A stretch of DNA of 17,849 nucleotides from CAZCGA01 sp964498075 (GTDB lineage: Bacteria > Desulfobacterota > Binatia > HRBIN30). Location of the stretch: NCBI GenBank assembly GCA_964498075.1, contig CAZCGA010000130.1, forward strand, positions 1 to 17,849, given 5' to 3'. Position 1 is the first letter of the stretch. Each line of letters begins with the position of its first letter. The translations under genes and the position numbers were made by a program. Below the pieces are notes generated by a model. That model was given only the letters and a program-made list of their open reading frames with translations, was not told the origin of the DNA and searched no databases. Positions 1-6,502 of this stretch are shown one piece after another.

Positions 1-830
1 GCGAGCCCCTGGTCGAGATCGACGAGAACGTGCGCGGCGGCGACGTCTTCGTGATTCAATCTACGTGCACGCCAGTCAACGACAACCTGATGGAACTCCT
101 CCTGATGCTCGACGCCTTTCGTCGCGCCTCCGCGAAACGCATCACGGCTGTCGTGCCATACTACGGCTATGCACGGCAGGACCGAAAAGTAGCGCCGCGC
201 GTGCCCATCAGCGCCAAGCTCGTCGCCGACTTGATCACCACGGCCGGCGCCTTCCGTGTCCTCACCGTCGACCTCCACGCCGGACAAATCCAAGGGTTCT
301 TCAACATCCCGGTCGACAACCTCTACGCCACTTCGGTGCTGCTTTCGTATGTGCGCCAGCGCCTGAATCACCACGAGGTGAGCGTCGTTTCGCCCGACGC
401 CGGTGGGGTGGAGCGCGCCCGTGCCTTCGCCAAACACCTCGACGCCTCGCTGGCCATCATCGACAAGCGCCGCGCCCGCGCCAACGAGGTCGCCGAAATG
501 CACATCGTCGGCGAGGTGCGCGACCGCATCGCAGTGGTCGTGGACGATATGGTGGATACCGCCGGCACGCTGGTCGCCGCGGCGACGGCACTGCGCGACA
601 ACGGTGCACGCGCCGTGCTCGCCTGCTGCACGCATCCGGTCCTCTCCGGCGAGGCCATCACGCGTGTCGAGGGGTCGGTGCTGAGCGAGCTGATCGTGAC
701 CGACACCATTCCCCTCCACGCCAATGCGCAAGCCTGCTCGAAAATCAAGATCCTCTCCGTGGCGCCTCTCCTCGGTGAAGCCATCCGGAGGACCCATTAC
801 GAAGAATCCATCAGCTCATTGTTCGTCTGA
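1..830 (+). CDS. prs: Ribose-phosphate pyrophosphokinase (PRPP synthetase), 5'-truncated by window edge
   Basis: Transfers pyrophosphate from ATP to ribose 5-phosphate, giving PRPP for nucleotide, histidine and tryptophan synthesis in the cytoplasm. The reading frame is open from base 3 and reads EPLVEIDENVRGGDVF before the first possible internal start (GTG at 30), so the gene begins upstream of the window. About 275 residues are visible against a usual ~310-315, so some 35-40 N-terminal residues are missing. Diagnostic motifs are the catalytic flexible loop YYGYARQDRK, the TVDLHAGQIQGFF segment, VSPDAGGVERA, and the PRPP-binding loop VVVDDMVDTAGTL. It is followed 30 bases later by rplY, a common prs-rplY-pth arrangement, so co-transcription is likely. 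No feature looks abnormal. Confidence 0.97.
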   Translation, partial: EPLVEIDENVRGGDVFVIQSTCTPVNDNLMELLLMLDAFRRASAKRITAVVPYYGYARQDRKVAPRVPISAKLVADLITTAGAFRVLTVDLHAGQIQGFFNIPVDNLYATSVLLSYVRQRLNHHEVSVVSPDAGGVERARAFAKHLDASLAIIDKRRARANEVAEMHIVGEVRDRIAVVVDDMVDTAGTLVAAATALRDNGARAVLACCTHPVLSGEAITRVEGSVLSELIVTDTIPLHANAQACSKIKILSVAPLLGEAIRRTHYEESISSLFV

Positions 831-860
831 AACGATCGTCCAACGTAGCGGGAGTTGAGA

Positions 861-1535
861 ATGGAAACTGTTGAGCTAGTCGCAGAGCCACGAACCAAGA
901 GCGGCAAGGGCGCCGCCCACCAGGTCCGCCGCGGCGGGAAGGCCCCCGCCATCTTCTACGGGCCCAAGCGGCAAACCACCATGATCGCAGTCGACTCGAA
1001 GGAGTTCCTGCAGAAAATCTCCGCCCTCGAGGGGTCGCATCTGATCCGCTTCCGCTCGGCAGCCAAAGACATCGCCGACAAGGTGGCACTGGTCAAAGAC
1101 GCGCAATACCACCCTGTGACCGGGGCGCTGCTGCACGCCGACTTCTACGAGGTGGACATGGCGGAGAAGCTGCGCGTCCGCGTGCCCCTGCACTTCACCG
1201 GCAAGGCGGCAGGCGTGGCGCTCGGCGGCATTCTCCAGCCGGTGCAACGCGACATCGAGGTCGAATGTCTGCCGAGCGACATTCCGGACTTCATCGAGGT
1301 TGATGTCAGCGCCCTCAACATCCACGACGCCATCCACGTGAGCCAGCTCGAGGCGCCCCAAGGAGTCAAGATCTGTTACGACACCGATGCGACACTCGTG
1401 ACCGTCCTCCCACCGACGGTGGAGGAGGTCAAGGTCGAAGAGGCCGCGGAAGTAGTCGAAGGTGCGGTGGCCGAAGCCGCACCCGCAGCCGAGGGCGTCA
1501 AGCCCGAAACGGAGAAAAAGGGCGGTGCATCCTAG
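861..1535 (+). CDS. rplY: 50S ribosomal protein L25, general stress protein Ctc/TL5 type
   Basis: Binds 5S rRNA in the large ribosomal subunit. The ATG at 861 is chosen over the in-frame TTG at 855 because GGGAG at 850-854 sits six bases before it. The product is 224 residues, the two-domain Ctc/TL5 form rather than the ~95-residue E. coli L25. The N-terminal half (ELVAEPRTKSGKGAAHQVRR onward) is the 5S-binding L25 domain, and the middle part (YHPVTGALLHADFYEVDM, then the LECLP-like segment VECLPSDIPDFIEVDVSAL) is the TL5 C-terminal beta domain. The last ~40 residues are a low-complexity Ala/Glu/Val-rich acidic tail ending in KKGGAS, common in long Ctc proteins. It lies between prs and pth, seven bases before the pth start. 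Confidence 0.96.
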   Translation: METVELVAEPRTKSGKGAAHQVRRGGKAPAIFYGPKRQTTMIAVDSKEFLQKISALEGSHLIRFRSAAKDIADKVALVKDAQYHPVTGALLHADFYEVDMAEKLRVRVPLHFTGKAAGVALGGILQPVQRDIEVECLPSDIPDFIEVDVSALNIHDAIHVSQLEAPQGVKICYDTDATLVTVLPPTVEEVKVEEAAEVVEGAVAEAAPAAEGVKPETEKKGGAS

Positions 1536-1541
1536 CCACCC

Positions 1542-2129
1542 ATGCGCGTGGTCGTCGGGCTCGGCAACCCTGGAGAGGCATATGCCCGCAGCCGACACAA
1601 CGTCGGGTTCGCAGTGGTCACGGAGCTCGCACGCCGTTGGGCCCTTTCGCTCCATGCAACGTCATCCGCGCTGCACGTGGCCGAGTCGGACCGGAGTGGC
1701 GCGCCGACGCTGCTGGCGTTGCCCCAAATGTACATGAATCGCAGCGGTGAAGCGTTGACACGCCTGCAGCCGCCGGTGACGGCGGCGCAGTTGATCGTGG
1801 TGCATGACGATCTCGACCTCGATCTGGGGATGCTGCGCGTCAAGCGCGGCGGCGGCACCGCGGGGCACCACGGGTTGGATTCGATCGTCGAGCACTACGG
1901 CCACAACTTCACCCGCGTCCGCGTCGGTGTGAACCGGCCACCGCACGGCGAGGATGTGGCCACCTATGTGCTCGCGCAGTTTGACACGCACGAGAAGGAA
2001 TCTGCCGGCGCGGCGATTCAGCGCGCCGCCGACGCGGTAGAGTGCGTCCTGCGTGACGGAGAAGAAGCGGCGATGAACCGTTTCAACGCTCGCACGAGCA
2101 GTCGCCAGCAACCGCAGCAACCCACGTGA
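1542..2129 (+). CDS. pth: Peptidyl-tRNA hydrolase
   Basis: Cleaves the ester bond of peptidyl-tRNAs released during abortive translation and recycles tRNA. At 195 residues the length is normal. The opening VVGLGNPG contains Asn9; SRHNVGF carries the catalytic His19; MYMNRSGEA holds Asn66; VVHDDLDL holds the Asp89 that polarises the histidine. In the next motif, usually GHNGL, the sequence reads GHHGLDS, so the position equivalent to E. coli Asn114 is His110; this residue contacts peptide and varies between phyla. The ATG at 1542 lies six bases after the rplY stop with only a weak purine stretch upstream, consistent with translational coupling. The C-terminus is a polar Ser/Gln/Pro-rich tail. 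The rpsF gene starts ten bases downstream. Confidence 0.96.
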   Translation: MRVVVGLGNPGEAYARSRHNVGFAVVTELARRWALSLHATSSALHVAESDRSGAPTLLALPQMYMNRSGEALTRLQPPVTAAQLIVVHDDLDLDLGMLRVKRGGGTAGHHGLDSIVEHYGHNFTRVRVGVNRPPHGEDVATYVLAQFDTHEKESAGAAIQRAADAVECVLRDGEEAAMNRFNARTSSRQQPQQPT

Positions 2130-2139
2130 GGAGGAATGA

Positions 2140-2517
2140 ATGCATCGATACGAAACGTTGTTCATCCTGCACCCCGACCTGCCGGAAGCCCAGGTCCGCG
2201 AAACCATCGACCGGACCCGCCGCCTCATCGAAGGCATGCAAGGGCAGGTGACGGAGCTGCAGGACTGGGGCATGCGCGAGCTTGCCTACCCGATCCAGAA
2301 GCAGGTGCGCGGCACCTATGTGCTGGTGCAGTATACCGCCAAGCCCGAAGTCGTGAAGGAGCTCGAAAGGACGATGAAACTGTCGGACGAAGTCCTGCGC
2401 TTCATTTCCGTACGCGCGCCCGAGGTGCGCAAGGCGGCGAAACGCAGCGCGCGGCGGCCGCGACCGACACCGGCGACCGAGCCGACCCCGGTGGCGGCTG
2501 CAGAGCAAGGGAGCTGA
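2140..2517 (+). CDS. rpsF: 30S ribosomal protein S6
   Basis: A small-subunit platform protein that binds next to S18 on 16S rRNA. The product is 125 residues; the S6 ferredoxin-like fold runs from MHRYETLFILHPDLPE through WGMRELAYPIQKQVRGTY to LSDEVLRFISVR near residue 89. The last 30 residues form a basic then Pro/Ala/Thr-rich extension ending EQGS. A strong AGGAGGA at 2129-2135 overlaps the pth stop codon and gives five-base-range spacing to the ATG at 2140. An ATG at 2136 lies in another frame and closer to the site, so it is not used for S6. The rpsR start follows two bases after the stop, in keeping with the S6-S18 pair being made together. Confidence 0.97.
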   Translation: MHRYETLFILHPDLPEAQVRETIDRTRRLIEGMQGQVTELQDWGMRELAYPIQKQVRGTYVLVQYTAKPEVVKELERTMKLSDEVLRFISVRAPEVRKAAKRSARRPRPTPATEPTPVAAAEQGS

Positions 2518-2519
2518 TC

Positions 2520-2816
2520 ATGCCGGCACGCGGAGGACGAGGCAGCGCGAGGCGCGGCCGGCCGGGGGCCGATGACAAGACCAGCTTCCGACGCCGTGGA
2601 CCGGTACGCCGCAAGGTGTGTCGGTTCTGCGCCGACAAGGATAGTCACATCGACTACAAGGACACGCGCGCATTATCGAGCTTCATTACCGAACGCGGCA
2701 AGTTGGTGCCGAGTCGGATCACCGGAAACTGCGCGAAGCATCAACGACAGCTGACCACGGCGGTGAAACGCGCCCGGGCCGTGGCACTCCTGCCGTTCAC
2801 GACGGTCAACGTCTGA
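2520..2816 (+). CDS. rpsR: 30S ribosomal protein S18
   Basis: Partner of S6 on the 30S platform. The ATG at 2520 starts two bases after the rpsF stop, giving 98 residues. A basic Gly/Arg-rich N-terminal stretch (GGRGSARRGRPG) precedes the S18 core. The core has CRFCADK, IDYKDTRALSSFITERGK, PSRITGNCAKHQRQL and the end motif KRARAVALLPF. The Cys-x-x-Cys and the later Cys are arranged as in zinc-retaining S18 forms, which is family knowledge; metal binding here is inferred. The stop codon overlaps the next start as TGATG at 2814-2818, so rpsR and the DUF2232 gene are translationally coupled. Confidence 0.97.
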   Translation: MPARGGRGSARRGRPGADDKTSFRRRGPVRRKVCRFCADKDSHIDYKDTRALSSFITERGKLVPSRITGNCAKHQRQLTTAVKRARAVALLPFTTVNV

Positions 2817-3757
2817 TGCCGGTGGCTCTGCGACTGGTAGGCGCGGCGGCTGTCAGCGCCGCGCTCTACGCTGTGGCACTGCTGCTGCCGCCGGCGGGCA
2901 CGCCGTTCCTTCTCTTGGTGCCCTTGCCCGGGTTGGTGCTGGCTGCACGCGCGTCCCTCGCCGAGTGTGGGTCCTGGTTCCTGCTCGCGGCGGGCATCGT
3001 CGCGCTCGGCCTTGGAGCCCAGGCCACCCCCGGCTTCGTCCTATTGTTCGGGTCGCCGACAGTGATCCTCGCGGTCGGTAACCGCCGAGCGTGGTCGTTT
3101 GAACGCACGGTGCTTGCCGGAGTCACAGCCTGGTGCGTCGGGATCGCGGGGTTGGCACTGCTCGCCTACGGTGACGTTGAAGCCGTGGTCGCGACGGCGC
3201 GCGCGCAGCTGGCACACGGCGTCGATCTCGCACTGTCGACGTACGGATCCATCGGGGCGTCTGACAACGTGCTGGCGGCGATGGAGGCGCAACGTGAGAC
3301 GCTGGTGACCGGCTTCCTCGATATCCTGCCGGCCTTGGTGGTCCTCTCCGGGGCGCTGGCGGTGATCACGAATCTGCTGCTCGTGCGTCGCTGGGTCGCA
3401 GTCGATCCGCACGTCAACCTGCGTCTGTGGCGGACTCCCGACGCCCTCATCTGGGCGCTCATTGCGAGCGGGTTCGGGATGTTCGTTCCTGCGCCGCTCG
3501 TCGCCGTGTTGGCGCGAAACCTCTTTGTCATCGTGCTGGGCTGCTACTTCTGTCAGGGCCTGGCCATCGTCAGCTACTATCTCGAACGCTTTCGGCTGCC
3601 GCGCGGCCTGCGCATCGCCGGCTACATGCTCATCGCGGTGCAGCACGTCGTGGCCGCAATGGTGCTGGCGCTTGGTATCTTTGATCTGTGGGGTAACTTC
3701 CGTCGCCTGGGCAGCACGGGACCCGCCGACATTCCGTTTCACACGGACGGCGAGTAA
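2816..3757 (+). CDS. DUF2232 family multi-pass membrane protein
   Basis: The molecular role of this family (YybS-like) is not established. The 313-residue product is very hydrophobic, with about eight likely membrane segments. They include the N-terminal LVGAAAVSAALYAVALLLP, the region around residues 45-110, LDILPALVVLSGALAVITNL near 165-185, and a C-terminal block around residues 210-300. The tail segment LALGIFDLWGNFRRLG matches the typical ending of this family in delta-proteobacteria, and the glutamine-rich turn YFCQGLAIVSYYLERFRLP is also characteristic. The ATG at 2816 overlaps the rpsR stop. Its place between rpsR and rplI is conserved in several delta-proteobacterial genomes, suggesting a link to translation or to envelope growth, but that is inference. 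Family assignment is fairly secure; function is not. Confidence 0.88.
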   Translation: MPVALRLVGAAAVSAALYAVALLLPPAGTPFLLLVPLPGLVLAARASLAECGSWFLLAAGIVALGLGAQATPGFVLLFGSPTVILAVGNRRAWSFERTVLAGVTAWCVGIAGLALLAYGDVEAVVATARAQLAHGVDLALSTYGSIGASDNVLAAMEAQRETLVTGFLDILPALVVLSGALAVITNLLLVRRWVAVDPHVNLRLWRTPDALIWALIASGFGMFVPAPLVAVLARNLFVIVLGCYFCQGLAIVSYYLERFRLPRGLRIAGYMLIAVQHVVAAMVLALGIFDLWGNFRRLGSTGPADIPFHTDGE

Positions 3758-3767
3758 GGAGAAAACA

Positions 3768-4214
3768 ATGGATGTGATTCTACGAGAGGACGTTCCCAAC
3801 CTCGGGACGGTGGGCGACATCGTGAAAGTAAAACCCGGCTACGGGCGGAATTACCTCCTGCCGCGCGGCCTCGCCGCGCTGGCGGACCGCCGCAACATCA
3901 AGGTGCTCGATCACCAGAAACGGCTTGCCGCCGACAAGCGTGAACACGACCGCAAGCAAGCCGAAGCGGCGGCACAGAGGCTCACCAGCGTGCGCCTCGT
4001 CATCAAGGCGCGCGCCGGAGAAGAGGGCAAGCTCTTCGGCTCGGTGACCAATCTCGACATCGAGCGCGCGCTTGCGGAGCAGGGCTTCAGCGTCGAGCGC
4101 CGCCGCATTCGCCTGGAGGAACCGATCAAGGCCTTGGGCGAGCACGTCGTGCCGATCCACTTGGGCGTCGGTGTCGACGCCAACATCACCGTGATCGTCG
4201 CAGCAGAAGAGTAA
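3768..4214 (+). CDS. rplI: 50S ribosomal protein L9
   Basis: Large-subunit protein that binds 23S rRNA near the L1 stalk and helps frame maintenance. The product is 148 residues, the standard length. The N-terminal RNA-binding domain is the L9 signature (MDVILREDVPNLGTVGDIVKV, then PGYGRNYLLPRGLA), followed by the long connecting helix rich in Lys, Arg, Gln and Ala (residues ~45-75). The C-terminal domain has EEGKLFGSVTNLDIERAL and ends near GVDANITVIV. The start is set by a strong TAAGGAG at 3755-3761, which includes the stop codon of the preceding gene; the frame is open further upstream but that part is the DUF2232 gene read in another frame. The replicative helicase gene dnaB, often next after rplI, is absent here. 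Confidence 0.97.
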   Translation: MDVILREDVPNLGTVGDIVKVKPGYGRNYLLPRGLAALADRRNIKVLDHQKRLAADKREHDRKQAEAAAQRLTSVRLVIKARAGEEGKLFGSVTNLDIERALAEQGFSVERRRIRLEEPIKALGEHVVPIHLGVGVDANITVIVAAEE

Positions 4215-4245
4215 CTCTTGCAGCCGGGGAAGCGCGGCGAGCGCC

Positions 4246-4428
4246 ATGCCGAGCGAGAAGGCAAAGGAGAACAAGACGCTGGTCTCTCAGTGTACGGCGT
4301 GTGGCCAGACGGTTTCCGCCGAGCTGATCCACGGCGTTCGGGTCGAACACAACGGAAAGGGGAGCACCGTTCCGGTGTGCGACGCGTGCCGGGAGAGCGG
4401 CTGGCAGCCGCCCGCCGAGAGTACGTGA
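4246..4428 (+). CDS. Small zinc-ribbon-like protein of unknown function
   Basis: A 60-residue product with two Cys-x-x-Cys knuckles, CTACG near residues 16-20 and CDAC near 45-48, separated by a 25-residue beta-rich stretch that contains HNGKGSTVPV. This spacing is that of a treble-clef or zinc-ribbon fold, so it probably binds one zinc ion. The short charged N-terminus (PSEKAKENKT) and polar C-terminus have no signal peptide or membrane segment, so it is likely cytoplasmic. It starts 31 bases after rplI with a weak ribosome binding site, in the same orientation, so read-through from the ribosomal operon is possible. It could be a nucleic-acid binding accessory protein. I do not recognise a named family, and a short frame in GC-rich DNA carries some risk of being spurious, but the paired CxxC motifs argue that it is real. 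Confidence 0.65.
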   Translation: MPSEKAKENKTLVSQCTACGQTVSAELIHGVRVEHNGKGSTVPVCDACRESGWQPPAEST

Positions 4429-4434
4429 GCCGTG

Positions 4435-4503
4435 CGCGTGGTTCGTGTTCGTGAGCGATTGCTGAGCATCTCGAGCACGAGTTACGAGTCCGAATCACGA
4501 CGA
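4435..4503 (+). repeat. Inverted heptamer repeat tract upstream of the lipoate-ligase-like gene
   Basis: On the right side, 4475-4502 reads as degenerate heptamers of the form NNcACGA (gagCACGA, gtTACGA, gtcCGA, atCACGA). On the left side, 4437-4455 carries the same unit on the opposite strand (tTCGTGt, tTCGTGa). The two arms can pair imperfectly, for example CGTGGTTCG at 4437-4445 with CGAATCACG at 4491-4499, around a loop centred near 4465. The tract fills the whole gap between the zinc-ribbon gene and the next start codon. A related tract occurs at 6508-6530. Function is unknown; it could be a structured element or a repeat expansion. Confidence 0.5.
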
Positions 4504-5570
4504 TGACGCTCGACTTCATCGTTCAACCTCGTGTCGCGCCGCACACCAGCCTGGCTGAAGACGCGTACTTCCTGCAATCAGTCACCCAACCCACCCGCAC
4601 GCACCTCGGTGTCTTGCGGGTGTATGACTTCGCCGGCGACGTCCTGTCGCTCGGGCGTTACCATCTGGCCCCAGACGCTCAGTCGGACCACTCTGCCGTA
4701 CAGCTTCACCGCCGCCACACTGGTGGGCGCGCGGCTCCGTTCGGTGACGGATTCATCGGCGTCTCGCTGTGCCTGCCGCATCGGTCGGCTCTCGTCTCCG
4801 CCGATCCGCTCGCGCTTGCGCCGTACCAAGTTCTGAACCGCTACGTCCGCGGGATCATGGAGGCCTGCCGCATCGCCGGCGTCGAGCCCATCTACCCCGG
4901 TCGCGACGTCCTCACCATCAATCGCCGGATCTCGGGAATGCTGTCGCTCGAGGTCGACGAGACCGGCGCGACTCTCTTCGAAGCCGTCATTGCCAACCGC
5001 CGCGACTTCAGTCTGCTGCCCGAGATGCTCGAAAAGGTCGATCGTGCCGGTGCGATCAAAGCGGAAATGCTTCTGCCGGAGAACGTCACGTGTCTTGCCC
5101 ATGCGCTGGGAACGTCGCTCACGCTGGAAGAGGTTGCCGAGCTGCTGCGCCGAGGTTACGAAAAGCAATTCAACCTCACGTGCGAACCCCGCGCTCTCGC
5201 GGCGGACGACGAGCCGACGCTCGAAGCGATGCAGGCCGCGCAGTTCGCGGACGACCGGTGGATACAGCAGCGGCGCCTCACTCCAGATTTCGATCGCCAT
5301 GCGTGGGCGCGCGTGCAGCTGGGCATGCTCGAGGTGCACTTCTCCCTGGCGCCGAACCGTACGATTCAAGACATCCGGCTGGCCGGCGACTTCATCGCCA
5401 ACTCGTCTGCGGTGGAGACAATCGAGCGCCGCCTGCGCGGCTGTCGGGTTGAGGCGTCAGCGATTGACGCGGTCATGAACGACGTCTTTGCGCAGCCCCA
5501 CAACTACATGCTCGGCATCGGCCCGCTCGGGACCATCGCGGCGATTATCATGAAGGAGCTGCGTGAGTGA
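4503..5570 (+). CDS. Divergent biotin/lipoate A/B ligase-fold protein
   Basis: The 355-residue product has the lipoate ligase/octanoyltransferase fold. LSLGRYHL (residues 48-55) matches the first strand motif, RRHTGGRAAPFGDGFIGVSL (70-89) matches the substrate-binding RRxTGGGAV...YSL motif, and RRISGMLSLEV (141-151) matches the GRKISGSAQ region. In known lipoate and octanoate enzymes the third motif supplies an essential lysine; here that position is Arg142, and the third Gly of the TGGG motif is Arg76. The segment GRDVLTINR before it matches the usual ND-V-+NGRK strand. A ~170-residue C-terminal part, including a second small domain similar in place to the LplA accessory domain, ends HNYMLGIGPLGTIAAIIMKE. 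It overlaps the HEAT-repeat gene by four bases (GTGA). It probably handles an acyl or biotinyl group on a carrier protein, but catalysis is uncertain given the lost lysine. Confidence 0.8.
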   Translation: MTLDFIVQPRVAPHTSLAEDAYFLQSVTQPTRTHLGVLRVYDFAGDVLSLGRYHLAPDAQSDHSAVQLHRRHTGGRAAPFGDGFIGVSLCLPHRSALVSADPLALAPYQVLNRYVRGIMEACRIAGVEPIYPGRDVLTINRRISGMLSLEVDETGATLFEAVIANRRDFSLLPEMLEKVDRAGAIKAEMLLPENVTCLAHALGTSLTLEEVAELLRRGYEKQFNLTCEPRALAADDEPTLEAMQAAQFADDRWIQQRRLTPDFDRHAWARVQLGMLEVHFSLAPNRTIQDIRLAGDFIANSSAVETIERRLRGCRVEASAIDAVMNDVFAQPHNYMLGIGPLGTIAAIIMKELRE

Positions 5571-6340
5571 GTGCGCTCGAACGACTGCGCTCTCCCGACG
5601 CCGCTGAGTGTCTGGCGGCGATCGCCGGGATCGCGGCGCACCGCCAGGCTGATCGCGACGAGGTGCAGGCGCTGGCCGAGTGCCTCGGCAGCGCCCGGAA
5701 GGTGGTGCAGCGACGCGCCGCAGAGGCATTCGCGGCCTTGAACGATAGTGGCGTTCCCGTGCAGACCACGCTGGTGGCAACGCTACAGTCTTCGTCCGTC
5801 CGCCAGCGCTGGGGGGCGGCGTATGCGCTGTCCCTGCTCGGTGCGCCGCCCGCCGAGGCCGTCCCCGTATTGCTGGAGACCCTCGGCTCCGACGACGGCG
5901 ACATGCGATGGGCGGCAGCTGACATCCTGGTTCGCATGCACGGGGCACGCGGTCCGCTCGATCAGCTGCAAGCATTGCTGCGGGCGGACAACCCGTTGCA
6001 GCGCAAGATGGCGGCCTATTGCCTGCGGGATCTTGGGACGTGCTCTCCGGCAATCGAGCACGCCTTACTCGAAACGCTTGATGACGCCGACACCGGCGTC
6101 CAGCTTGCTGCCATGTCGAGTCTCGCGCGTCTGACACGTGACCGGCAGACGGTAGCGCAGCGCCTGGTGGCATTTCTCGAGTCCGACAACGCGCGCTTGC
6201 GCCGCGCTGCCGCCGCGACGCTTGGCGTGCTCGGCGAGCGCTCGGAGCCTGTGCTCGCGGCACTGCGCGCCGCGGCCGACGACCCCGACGCCTCGTTGCA
6301 GCGGGCCGCCGCGCGTGCACTGCGACTCCTTGCGTCGTGA
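5567..6340 (+). CDS. HEAT-repeat protein
   Basis: A 257-residue soluble alpha-solenoid with no signal peptide. Consecutive ~31-residue helical pairs are visible, each with the HEAT pattern of a small-residue helix followed by a conserved Asp/Arg position: for example VVQRRAAEAFAALNDSG, VRQRWGAAYALSLLG, DMRWAAADILVRMHG, LQRKMAAYCLRDLG, GVQLAAMSSLARLT, RLRRAAAATLGVLGE and SLQRAAARALRLLAS. This gives roughly seven to eight repeats filling the whole chain. Such solenoids are protein-interaction scaffolds; phycobilin-lyase-like and PBS-lyase HEAT repeats are the nearest bacterial type. The GTG start at 5567 overlaps the stop of the ligase-fold gene, so the two are translationally coupled and may act together. 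The partner is unknown. A terminator-like hairpin lies ~95 bases after the stop. Confidence 0.85.
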   Translation: MSALERLRSPDAAECLAAIAGIAAHRQADRDEVQALAECLGSARKVVQRRAAEAFAALNDSGVPVQTTLVATLQSSSVRQRWGAAYALSLLGAPPAEAVPVLLETLGSDDGDMRWAAADILVRMHGARGPLDQLQALLRADNPLQRKMAAYCLRDLGTCSPAIEHALLETLDDADTGVQLAAMSSLARLTRDRQTVAQRLVAFLESDNARLRRAAAATLGVLGERSEPVLAALRAAADDPDASLQRAAARALRLLAS

Positions 6341-6434
6341 AGCCGACCGGCAGCACCGGCTCCGGCGGCTCATCTGTTGCGCAATGAAACGCGCCCTGTC
6401 TGCTTGGCACCGAAGGTATTCCGGCGGCGCGCGT

Positions 6435-6455
6435 AGCTCGAGCGGCGAGCTTTTC
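6435..6455 (+). terminator. Rho-independent terminator after the HEAT-repeat gene
   Basis: AGCTCG at 6435-6440 pairs with CGAGCT at 6446-6451 around an AGCGG loop, and the 3' arm runs directly into TTTTC at 6451-6455. The stem is six perfect base pairs followed by a short U-run, in the intergenic gap of 162 bases between the HEAT-repeat gene and the cyclotransferase gene. It would end the transcript that carries the ligase-fold and HEAT genes. Confidence 0.6.
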
Positions 6456-6502
6456 TCAGGCACAGCCATCAGACATGATGCGGGGGCGGACCGCGAGCGG
6501 CC

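Noticed and set aside
368..1655. Long minus-strand frames opposite prs and rplY
   Set aside because: They mirror well-supported plus-strand genes in GC-rich DNA and encode Arg/His/Asp-rich sequence with no family features.
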